Assembly (NCBI RefSeq): GCF_018130785.1
Contig: NZ_JAFCJT010000006.1
Coordinates: 62,001-126,000, forward strand
Source: Bradyrhizobium liaoningense
Lineage (GTDB): Bacteria > Pseudomonadota > Alphaproteobacteria > Rhizobiales > Xanthobacteraceae
Direction: 5' to 3'
Length of the DNA: 64,000 nt
Program-made: the position numbers and the translations under genes
The notes under the pieces: model-generated
Told to the model about the DNA's origin: nothing
The model's database searches: none
Seen by the model: only the letters and a program-made list of their open reading frames with translations
Part shown: positions 1-7,355 of the stretch, piece after piece
How the letters are laid out: the number at the start of each line of letters is the position of its first letter
Position numbering within the stretch: position 1 is the first letter of the stretch

Positions 1-1
1 G

Positions 2-718
2 CTCGTGCTGGTCGTCGCCTATCTGGTGCGGAGGACCATGCCGGAAACGCCCGTCTTCGAGGACATCAAGGACAAGGCGCAGGTGGCGCGCTTCCCCGTC
101 GTCGCCCTGTTGCGCGACTACTGGCCCGACGTGCTGCGCGTGATCGTCTGCGCGCTGATCGCCACCGTGAGCACCGTGACCGCCGTGTTCGCGCTCGGCT
201 ATGCCACAAGCAAGTTCGGCGTCGCACGCCCGACCATGCTTTGGGCCGGCGTGCTCGGCAACGTCACCGCGCTGATCACCCAGCCGCTGTGGGCGTTGCT
301 CGCCGACAAGATCGGCCGCAAGCCGGTGTTCATCGGCGGCGTGCTCGGCTGCGCTGTGCTGGTGTTCCCGTACTTCATGTTGGTGACGTCGGGGAATACG
401 CTGGCGATCTTCGCCGCGGCGATGATCCTCTCGGGCATTATCTACGCCGCGCCGAACGCGATCTGGCCGTCCTTCTATGCCGAGATGTTCGAGGCGCGCG
501 TTCGCTATTCCGGCACCGCGATCGGCACGCAGCTCGGCTTCCTCGCCGCCGGCTTCACGCCGCTGGTGAGCGCAAGCCTGGTCGGCGAAGGGCCGAACGG
601 CTGGATTCCCGTCGCGACCTTCGTCGCCTGCTGTTGCGTGATCTCGGCGGCATCAGCGGCCACCGCGCGCGAAACCCACACCGTCGACATCGCCGATCTC
701 GGCAAGCGGCGCGCTTGA
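2..718 (+). CDS. MFS transporter, metabolite:H+ symporter type (C-terminal part)
   Basis: This is the last ~238 residues of an inner-membrane major facilitator transporter; the frame is already open at base 2, so the 5' end lies outside the window. The early stretch MPETPVFED followed by several hydrophobic segments matches the central loop and C-terminal half of the MHS subfamily (ShiA/ProP/KgtP-like). The loop motif ADKIGRKPVF and the later EMFEARVRYSG signature are typical of that family, which imports carboxylates or related solutes with protons. It ends 23 bp before a carboxylesterase on the same strand, so the two may be co-transcribed and the substrate may be an ester or its product; that link is inference. 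A second, frameshifted MHS transporter lies at 27755. Confidence 0.85.
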   Translation, partial: LVLVVAYLVRRTMPETPVFEDIKDKAQVARFPVVALLRDYWPDVLRVIVCALIATVSTVTAVFALGYATSKFGVARPTMLWAGVLGNVTALITQPLWALLADKIGRKPVFIGGVLGCAVLVFPYFMLVTSGNTLAIFAAAMILSGIIYAAPNAIWPSFYAEMFEARVRYSGTAIGTQLGFLAAGFTPLVSASLVGEGPNGWIPVATFVACCCVISAASAATARETHTVDIADLGKRRA

Positions 719-741
719 ACGACAGACAGGATCGCGATCGC

Positions 742-2226
742 ATGCTGACCAGCGCAGTTTCGACGACCAACGGGCCGATTCGCGGCGTTGAGCAGAACGG
801 CGTCCGCTCCTTCAAGGGCGTGCCGTTCGCGACCGCGCAGCGCTTTGCCAAGGCGACCCCGCCGCTCGCGTGGACGGAGCCGCGCCGCTGTACGGACTAC
901 GGCGCCTACGCGCCGCAGCCCGGCCATCTCGATCAGGCGGACGAGGAAGCCTGTCTCAGCCTGAACATCTGGGTGCCGGCGGCGGATCACCCGCTGCCGG
1001 TCAAGTTCTTCATCCATGGCGGCGCATTCGTCACCGGCGGTGGTGCCGACTATGACGGCTCCTTCCTCGCCGCGCACGGCCCGGCCGTCATTGTCACCAT
1101 CAACTACCGGCTCGGGCCGCTCGGCTTCCTGCAACTGCATCGCTACGGCCTCACTGAAGCCAACAATCTCGCGCTCCAGGATACGCTCGCCGCGCTCGAC
1201 TGGGTTCGTGCCAACATCGCGAATTTCGGCGGCGATCCGGACGCGATCACGCTGTCGGGGCAGTCGGCCGGCGCCTCCATGGTGATCGCGCTCGCGACCC
1301 TGCCGCAGGCCAGGGGCAAGTTCATTCGCGCCCTTGCGCTCAGCGCGCCCGGCCGCAACATCATGAGCGCCGATCATGCCGACGACGTCGCGCGCCGCGT
1401 GCTCGAAGAGCTCGGACTGACGCGGGACGCCAGCGCGATCACGACCGTGCCGCTGCCAGAGCTGTTCGCAGCGATGGAGCGTGGCAGCCGCAGGCTCGCC
1501 GACGAGACGGAGCAGGGGACGTTGTTCGGCCCGGTGCTCGACGGCATGGTGATCGCGCGCGAGCCGCGCGATGTTTTCGCCGACGGCAGCCTGTGCGACA
1601 TTCCGCTCTGGCTCGGCTCCTGCCGCGACGAGATGGTGATGTTCCTGAAGAGCACGCCGCCGGCGGCGATGATCCGCACCACCGAACGGCAGGTGCGCGC
1701 ATCCTTCGGCGATGCCGGCTGGTGTCGCCTGCTGTCCAATTACCGCGCCACCGCGCGCGTCGACGAGGATCCGTACGAGGCGCTGCTGTCGGATGCGTTC
1801 TGGCATCGCCCGATGGCTGATCTCGCACGGCTTCATGCAGCGGCAGGCGGCGCGGTATGGCTGAGCCGGTTCGATCATCGCCCGGCGCTGGAGCCGTTCC
1901 TGTCGCAGGGACCAACCCATGGCGCGGACAATGCCTGCCTGTGGGCGCATCTGCCTGGTTTCATCGATCGGCCGATCCTCAAGCGTAAGGGCGGGCCGAT
2001 GACGCCTGCCGACATCGACGTCGCGGCGCGGTTTCAGGCGAGCCTTCTACGCTTTGTCACGACTGGCGTGCCTGATGTCGAGCAGGCCTGGCCGCGGTTC
2101 GCGCCCGGCAATGAACCGCTCGCAATCTTCGGCCAGCCGTTCCATATTGTGCCGCTCAATGACGGCGCGCGCTTCCGCGTGTGGGCGGAGCTGACCGAAC
2201 AGTCCCGTCCCGAAGTGGTGGCCTGA
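742..2226 (+). CDS. Type-B carboxylesterase (cytoplasmic)
   Basis: A 494-residue alpha/beta-hydrolase of the carboxylesterase/lipase (COesterase) family that hydrolyses carboxylic esters. It shows the N-terminal GVPFA block, the ACLSLNIW block (normally EDCLxLN; here the Asp is Ala), the oxyanion HGGAF segment (~residues 92-96) and the nucleophile elbow GQSAGA with Ser175. A His near HGADN (~residue 395) is a candidate catalytic base. There is no signal peptide with the ATG at 742, chosen because it opens directly on the conserved family start; longer upstream starts would run into the preceding transporter frame. The gene sits between the MHS transporter and a second, exported carboxylesterase, 25 bp apart, suggesting one transcription unit. 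The substrate is unknown. Confidence 0.88.
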   Translation: MLTSAVSTTNGPIRGVEQNGVRSFKGVPFATAQRFAKATPPLAWTEPRRCTDYGAYAPQPGHLDQADEEACLSLNIWVPAADHPLPVKFFIHGGAFVTGGGADYDGSFLAAHGPAVIVTINYRLGPLGFLQLHRYGLTEANNLALQDTLAALDWVRANIANFGGDPDAITLSGQSAGASMVIALATLPQARGKFIRALALSAPGRNIMSADHADDVARRVLEELGLTRDASAITTVPLPELFAAMERGSRRLADETEQGTLFGPVLDGMVIAREPRDVFADGSLCDIPLWLGSCRDEMVMFLKSTPPAAMIRTTERQVRASFGDAGWCRLLSNYRATARVDEDPYEALLSDAFWHRPMADLARLHAAAGGAVWLSRFDHRPALEPFLSQGPTHGADNACLWAHLPGFIDRPILKRKGGPMTPADIDVAARFQASLLRFVTTGVPDVEQAWPRFAPGNEPLAIFGQPFHIVPLNDGARFRVWAELTEQSRPEVVA

Positions 2227-2251
2227 CAAGAAAAGAAAAAGGGGAGACCGG

Positions 2252-3916
2252 ATGAGCGTTTCAGACAGCGGGCGCGTGCTCCCGCGCGCGATTCTTGCGA
2301 TAGCCTCGATCCTCTCTGTGCTGGCGGCCTCGCCGGCGCCGGCGCAGGTCGTCGTGACGCCAATCCCCGAAGATCCCGTCGGCATCGATAGCGGCGCTGT
2401 CTCCGGCAAGGTGCTGCCGTCCGGCGTGAAGGCGTATTTCGGCATCCCCTATGCTGCGCCGCCGCTCGGCGATCTGCGCTGGCGCGAGCCGCAGAAAGTC
2501 GAGGCCTGGAAAGGCACCTATCACGCCGACCGGCTGGCGCCCGAATGCATCCAGGTGCTGCGCCGGCACAACCTCAATCATTATTTCGGCGAGGAGGCGA
2601 CCAGCGAGAATTGCCTCTATCTGAACATCTGGGCGAGCGCTGACGCGAAAGCGGGCGCAAGGTTGCCGGTGGTGGTCTGGATCTATGGCGGTGGCTTCAC
2701 GCTCGGCTCCAGCGGCATGGCGATGTATGACGGCGAGAATGTCGCCAGGAAGGGCACGATCTTCGTCAGCTTCAATTACCGCGTCGGCATCTTGGGCAAT
2801 CTCGCCCATCCCGAGCTGACCGCAGAATCGCCGCATCGTGCTTCCGGCAATTACGGCCTGATGGACCAGGTCGCGGCGCTGCAATGGATCAAGCGCAACA
2901 TTGCGACGTTCGGCGGCGATCCCGACAACGTCACCATCACCGGGCAGTCCGCGGGCGCCATGTCGGTCTCGGCGCTGGAGGCGAGCCCGCTGGCGAAGGG
3001 CCTGTTCCATCGCGGCTTCGCGATGAGTCTCAGCATGTTCGACAATCGCTTCAAATTCCCGGCGCTGCCGGCCGCCGAGAAGATCGGTCTGGACGTGCAG
3101 ACGGCGCTCGGCGCGTCCTCGCTCGCCGAGATGCGGCTGATCCAGGCCGACAAGATCCTGGCAATCCAGAAGGATTGCCAGCTCGGCTGCGCCGGAACGA
3201 TTGCGGTGACGCCCGACATCGACGGCTACGTCCTGCCCGACACCGTGCCGAACATCTTTGCCGCAGGGAAGCAGAACGATGTCGCAACCGTCGCGGGCTT
3301 TACCAGCGACGAAAGCTCCAACGACCTCCGCACCGCGGCCAATCTGGAGGGCTATGTCGCCGCCGCGCGAAAGCTCTACGGCGATCAGGCCGATCGTTTC
3401 CTCGCACTCTATCCGGCGAAGACCGACGAAGAGGCCAAGGTGATGGGACTGCTCGCCGCACGCGAGGGGCTGGTCGAGATCGGCACGCGCAACTGGGCCG
3501 TGGCGCAGGCGAAGACCGGCAAGGCGCCGTTCTACATGTATATGTTCTCCCGCGTGCACCCGTTTGCAAAGGACGTGCAGTTCTTCGACAGCCCGCAGAA
3601 GATCGGCGCCTACCACACCTCGGACGTGCCCTATTGGTTCGGGACCCAGGACGCCTTCAACAAATTTCGCGCCACGAGGGTCTGGACCGAATTCGATCGC
3701 GCCATGTCCGAACGCATGATGGATACGCTGGTCGCGTTCGCACGGACCGGCAATCCCGGCACGCCGGCAACGCCGTGGCCGCAGTGGAATCAGAACGCCC
3801 AGAAATATGTCGAGTTCGGTGACGATTCCGGTGTTCGCGACGAGAACGCGGCGCGGCTGGACTTCCACACGCCGGCGAATGTCACGCCCTCGACGCCACG
3901 GGTCTCGCGGGACTGA
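2252..3916 (+). CDS. Type-B carboxylesterase, secreted
   Basis: A 554-residue paralogue of the preceding esterase, but with an N-terminal signal peptide: a basic start, a hydrophobic run (residues ~11-27) and cleavage near ASPAPAQ. The mature enzyme has GIPYAAPP, ENCLYLNIW, the oxyanion YGGGF segment and the nucleophile elbow GQSAGAMS, all hallmarks of the family. It should therefore hydrolyse an ester in the periplasm or outside, whereas the upstream copy acts in the cytoplasm. The ATG follows a GGGGAG ribosome site. Tandem esterases behind a transporter suggest sequential use of an ester substrate, which is inference. A perfect 7-bp hairpin follows the stop codon. Confidence 0.9.
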   Translation: MSVSDSGRVLPRAILAIASILSVLAASPAPAQVVVTPIPEDPVGIDSGAVSGKVLPSGVKAYFGIPYAAPPLGDLRWREPQKVEAWKGTYHADRLAPECIQVLRRHNLNHYFGEEATSENCLYLNIWASADAKAGARLPVVVWIYGGGFTLGSSGMAMYDGENVARKGTIFVSFNYRVGILGNLAHPELTAESPHRASGNYGLMDQVAALQWIKRNIATFGGDPDNVTITGQSAGAMSVSALEASPLAKGLFHRGFAMSLSMFDNRFKFPALPAAEKIGLDVQTALGASSLAEMRLIQADKILAIQKDCQLGCAGTIAVTPDIDGYVLPDTVPNIFAAGKQNDVATVAGFTSDESSNDLRTAANLEGYVAAARKLYGDQADRFLALYPAKTDEEAKVMGLLAAREGLVEIGTRNWAVAQAKTGKAPFYMYMFSRVHPFAKDVQFFDSPQKIGAYHTSDVPYWFGTQDAFNKFRATRVWTEFDRAMSERMMDTLVAFARTGNPGTPATPWPQWNQNAQKYVEFGDDSGVRDENAARLDFHTPANVTPSTPRVSRD

Positions 3917-3932
3917 GATTCCCCAGCATCAG

Positions 3933-3953
3933 GGCCGGGCTGTTGTCCCGGCC
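3933..3953. terminator. Hairpin between convergent genes, possible bidirectional terminator
   Basis: A perfect 7-bp GC stem (ggccggg/cccggcc) with a 7-nt loop lies in the 65-bp gap between the convergent stops of the secreted carboxylesterase and the GMC oxidoreductase. There is no clear T-tract, so it may act as a weak or Rho-assisted terminator. Confidence 0.45.
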
Positions 3954-3981
3954 ATCCAGCTCTCGCCTCGAGCGCCGCCAC

Positions 3982-5685
3982 TCACTGCATCGCGGCCGCG
4001 ATCTTCTCCGCCGACATCAGCACCGGGAAATTGGTGTTGGCGCATGGCACCACCGGGAAGATCGAGGCGTCGACGACGCGCAGGCCCTGAATGCCTTTGA
4101 CGCGGCCTTGATTATCGACCACCGCCATCGGATCGTCGACCCGGCCCATGCGGCATGAGCACGAGGCGTGCCACACCCCGATGGTCGCCTTGCGCACGAA
4201 GGCTTCCAGCGCGTCGTCGTCGTTCATCACCTGGTCGAAGGTGAAACCTTCGACGACGAAATTGTCGATCAGGTAATGGCGCAGCGCCGCCGGCCCGTCC
4301 ATCAAGGTCGCGGCGATCTTGGTCAGGATCCTGTTTTTGGTATTGACCACGCCGATCTTGCGCACCTTGTCGGTATAGGCGGCCGGAAACGGCTTGTCCG
4401 TCACCGCCTTGACCACGTCGCTCATCTGCACGGCCGCCATCTTGCGGAAGCCGCTCATCAGGCGATCGAGGTCGCGCCGGTCGGACAGCAGATTGAACTC
4501 GACGATCGGTTCGGCCGTGGGATCGCGCGAGGCGAGCTTGACCTGTCCGGTCTCGGAATAGGTCTTGTTGACGAAGGTCAGCAGCGAGCCGATCTGCTCG
4601 CCGACCGCGTGCCAGGCCGATTTGCTGAGCAGGACGACGAACATGTCGCCCTTCGGTACGCCCGACAGCCCAGATGAATAACGCAGGCCAAGCTGCATGT
4701 GGCGCCTGGTGTGCTCGTTCATGCGCGCGCCGCGGCGGACAAAGGACGACAGCGAGATAGAAGGATGATCCATCAGGCGCTGGCCGACGCCTGCCAGCCC
4801 CATCAGGACCGGAATGCCCATATCCTTGAGATGACCGACCGGGCCGATGCCGGCGCGCAGGAGATGCGCCGGCGAATGGATCGCGCCGCTGGAGAGGATG
4901 ATCTCGCGGCCGCGGAATTCCTGTTCGCGTCCGTCGACCATCGCCTTCACGCCGACGCATTGCGTGCCTTCGAACAGCAGCTCTCTCACCTGCGTCTTGG
5001 TGGAGACGGTGAGATTGGCGCGCTTGCGCGTGTCGCGATCGAGATAGCCCATCGCGGCCGAGACGCGTTGCTCGGCCTGATTGGAATGCGTCACCGGAAA
5101 ATAGCCGTCGACGAACTCGCCGTTCTGGTCCGGCACGAACTGGTGGCCGGCCTGCTGGAAGGCGTCGGCGAACGCCTGCGAATGCCGCGTCCAGTGTTCA
5201 CGCGGAATTCTGCGTACCGGAATTCGGCCGTCCTTGCCGTGGTACGGTCCGCCGAAATCGAGGTCGCGCTCGACCTTCTTGAAGAAGGGCAGCACCTCGT
5301 GCCAGCTCCATCCCTCGGCGCCCCGCGCGTCCCATTCATCGTAGTCGGTCGGTGCGCCGCGGTTGGCCATCTGGCCGTTGATCGACGAGCCGCCGCCGAG
5401 CACGCGCGCCTGCTCGTATTTGCGCAAGGGCGGACGCCCTTCGTTCGGATTGTTGTGGCTGACGATCTGGGTCGTGACCTTGAGCTCGGTCCAGTGAAAG
5501 CGGGGATCGAAATAGGCCGTGCCCGGATAGCTGTCCCTGATCTCGGCGGGCTCGTTGCCGGGCGGTGTGTCCTGTCCGGCCTCGCACAGCAGGACCTTGT
5601 TGGCGCTCTTTGCGGAGAGCCGGTGGGCCAGCACGGACCCCGCCGAGCCGCCGCCGACGATAATGAAGTCGTACACGATTGGCAT
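3982..5685 (-). CDS. GMC-family FAD oxidoreductase (choline/alcohol dehydrogenase type)
   Basis: A 567-residue flavoprotein of the glucose-methanol-choline family, oxidising an alcohol with FAD. The N-terminus carries the dinucleotide-binding GGGSAGSVLAHRLS (residues ~11-24) and a Glu in LLCEAG. The GMC signature RVLGGGSSINGQ is at ~residue 93, the second signature SSGAIHSP near 265, and the C-terminal HASCSC block and PCANTNFP supply the usual His-Asn active-site pair. There is no signal peptide. An AGAGGAA ribosome site precedes the ATG. It is transcribed towards the two esterases, so an alcohol released by ester hydrolysis is a plausible substrate, but nothing in the sequence identifies it. 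Confidence 0.93.
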   Translation of the reverse strand: MPIVYDFIIVGGGSAGSVLAHRLSAKSANKVLLCEAGQDTPPGNEPAEIRDSYPGTAYFDPRFHWTELKVTTQIVSHNNPNEGRPPLRKYEQARVLGGGSSINGQMANRGAPTDYDEWDARGAEGWSWHEVLPFFKKVERDLDFGGPYHGKDGRIPVRRIPREHWTRHSQAFADAFQQAGHQFVPDQNGEFVDGYFPVTHSNQAEQRVSAAMGYLDRDTRKRANLTVSTKTQVRELLFEGTQCVGVKAMVDGREQEFRGREIILSSGAIHSPAHLLRAGIGPVGHLKDMGIPVLMGLAGVGQRLMDHPSISLSSFVRRGARMNEHTRRHMQLGLRYSSGLSGVPKGDMFVVLLSKSAWHAVGEQIGSLLTFVNKTYSETGQVKLASRDPTAEPIVEFNLLSDRRDLDRLMSGFRKMAAVQMSDVVKAVTDKPFPAAYTDKVRKIGVVNTKNRILTKIAATLMDGPAALRHYLIDNFVVEGFTFDQVMNDDDALEAFVRKATIGVWHASCSCRMGRVDDPMAVVDNQGRVKGIQGLRVVDASIFPVVPCANTNFPVLMSAEKIAAAMQ

Positions 5686-5938
5686 TTCCTCTTGGTCTTA
5701 TCCGGGAAGCGTAGCGCGTTATTTTCCCGAGGTCACGTCGGCATTGCCGCGACAGTTCTTAACCCGCATCGCTTGCCTGGCGACTACGATCGTGTAATTC
5801 TTCTGGCAGCGCCGATTTGATCCTCAGCTTGCGGGCGCTTCTACAAATGCAGCTAAAGAGACGTAGCTAAATTGACTAGCCAGTCCTGCATCCCCCGCAT
5901 AGCGAGAACGATCTGCCATTCCGAATGGGAGGGGCCAA

Positions 5939-6685
5939 ATGAGATTTGCTGCCATCGCGGACGTGCACGGGAATCGTCCGGCGCTTGAAGCCGTTCTCGC
6001 GGACATTGCCACGCTCGGCATCGACGAGGTCGTGAACCTCGGCGACCATGTCAGTGGCCCGCTCGAGGCGGCCAGGACCGCGGACCTGTTGATGGCGCGG
6101 GGCTTCCCGTCGATACGGGGCGATCAGGATCGAATCCTCGTCGAACTCTGGGAGGCCGGCGGCTCCGCTCGCAGCGATTTCCGTGAGCTCGCGCGCAAGC
6201 ATTTCGACTGGATGGCAAGCATGCCGTCCACGCTCGTGTATAAGGAACGGGTGTTCCTGTGCCATGGATCGCCAAGGGATGACGCGGGTTTCTGGCTCGA
6301 CCACATCGCCGACGACGGCTACCCGCGTCCGAGCGGGATCGACGCGATCGAGGCTGAAACTGAGGGGATCGACGCCGAAATCATCCTGTGCGCCCACACC
6401 CACATTCCGCGCGTGGTGCGCCTGAGCGATGGCCGGCTGGTCGTGAATCCCGGCAGCGTCGGGTTGCCCGGTTATGACGGGAAAGTGCCCGTGCCCTACG
6501 TGGTCGAGGTCGGTACGCCGCATGCGTGCTACGCGATTCTGGAGCATGCCGGCGCAGGCTGGTGCGCGACGATCCGCTACGTGCCCTATGACACCACGGC
6601 CATGGCCGCACTGGCGCGCAGCAAAGGCATGCTCGTTTGGGCGAGCGCGATCGCGACGGGCTGGGTTCAGCGCGAGGGCCGCTAG
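5939..6685 (+). CDS. Metallophosphoesterase (YfcE/MJ0936-like)
   Basis: A 248-residue calcineurin-like phosphoesterase that binds two metals and cleaves phosphomono- or diesters in the cytoplasm. The motifs appear in order: ADVHGN (residues 6-11), LGDHVSGP (~35), RGDQD replacing the more usual GNHD/E (~60), CHGSPRDD (~107) and AHTHIP (~152). The GGGAGGGG ribosome site before the ATG sets the start. It stands alone between divergent and convergent genes, so context gives no substrate. The short stem agggcc/ggccct over the stop codon (6675-6690) could be a weak terminator. Confidence 0.88.
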   Translation: MRFAAIADVHGNRPALEAVLADIATLGIDEVVNLGDHVSGPLEAARTADLLMARGFPSIRGDQDRILVELWEAGGSARSDFRELARKHFDWMASMPSTLVYKERVFLCHGSPRDDAGFWLDHIADDGYPRPSGIDAIEAETEGIDAEIILCAHTHIPRVVRLSDGRLVVNPGSVGLPGYDGKVPVPYVVEVGTPHACYAILEHAGAGWCATIRYVPYDTTAMAALARSKGMLVWASAIATGWVQREGR

Positions 6686-6714
6686 GCCCTGCCGCTACGA
6701 TAGCAACGAAGGCG

Positions 6715-7347
6715 TTAGTTCGGACAGGGTTGGCCGGCAGCTCCCCACAGCGCCATGTCCTTGACGTGATCCTCAAAGGTGCCCGGCGGCGTCGTGCGGC
6801 CGGCACCGGGTGCCCATCCGCGCGGGATGAAGCCGTTCAATGATGCATCGTGCCGCAGATGCTCCAGCAGGCCCACGGCGTCGCGGCCGCCATTGCGCTT
6901 GGGGTCCTTCAGCTGCGTACAGATCTCGGCGCCGCTCTTGCCGAACCAGATGAACTCGACTGGCGCCAGCTGCCAGTCGATGCCGGCACGCGGCGGTGAC
7001 GGCGCCGGGTCGTTCGCCTGGGTGGAGGTCATGTGACAGGTCGAGCAGGCGACCTTCTCGGCCCCGATGCGGCTGTCGCCGCCGTGGATGTTCATGCCGT
7101 GCACGCGCGGCCTGGTTTCGCCTGCCGGCGTCCAGATCGGGATAGCCTTGGCGTCGACGTGGCAGTTGGCACAGCGCGGATGGGTCACCACGGCTTCAAT
7201 CCGCTTCCAGGCCTCCAGACCTTCGGCGCGGCTGACGCTGCCCGGCGGCAAAGCGTCCTTTTTGGCTTCGTCCTTGGCCACGACAATCCCGCTGAGAGCC
7301 GCAATCGCGCAAGCGGCGAGGGCGAGCGCAATCAGAGATTTCTTCAT
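6715..7347 (-). CDS. Exported di-CxxCH c-type cytochrome of a molybdenum hydroxylase operon
   Basis: A ~210-residue periplasmic protein with a classical signal peptide (MKKS, a hydrophobic run, cleavage near VVAKD) and two heme c motifs, CANCH and CSTCH. It is the last gene of an operon with the large and [2Fe-2S] subunits of an isoquinoline 1-oxidoreductase-like enzyme, so it probably accepts the enzyme's electrons. The ATG at 7347 is preferred over the GTG at 7359 because an AGGGG ribosome site lies between them and because the GTG overlaps the upstream stop. Related proteins are sometimes annotated as an isoquinoline oxidoreductase subunit. Confidence in the heme motifs is high; the electron-transfer role rests on context. 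Confidence 0.82.
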   Translation of the reverse strand: MKKSLIALALAACAIAALSGIVVAKDEAKKDALPPGSVSRAEGLEAWKRIEAVVTHPRCANCHVDAKAIPIWTPAGETRPRVHGMNIHGGDSRIGAEKVACSTCHMTSTQANDPAPSPPRAGIDWQLAPVEFIWFGKSGAEICTQLKDPKRNGGRDAVGLLEHLRHDASLNGFIPRGWAPGAGRTTPPGTFEDHVKDMALWGAAGQPCPN

Positions 7348-7355
7348 GGCGCCCC

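Noticed and set aside
241..741. 5' extension of the carboxylesterase frame
   Set aside because: The extension overlaps the transporter in another frame and is Arg-rich. Family similarity starts at the ATG at 742.
505..1950. Long minus-strand open frame (481 codons) opposite the first carboxylesterase
   Set aside because: It is antisense to a clear esterase gene, has an Arg/Ala/Gly-rich translation with no family features and reflects high third-position GC.
2261..3868. Minus-strand open frame of 535 codons opposite the secreted carboxylesterase
   Set aside because: It lies fully antisense to a gene with a GQSAGA nucleophile elbow and signal peptide; its own translation shows no domain.
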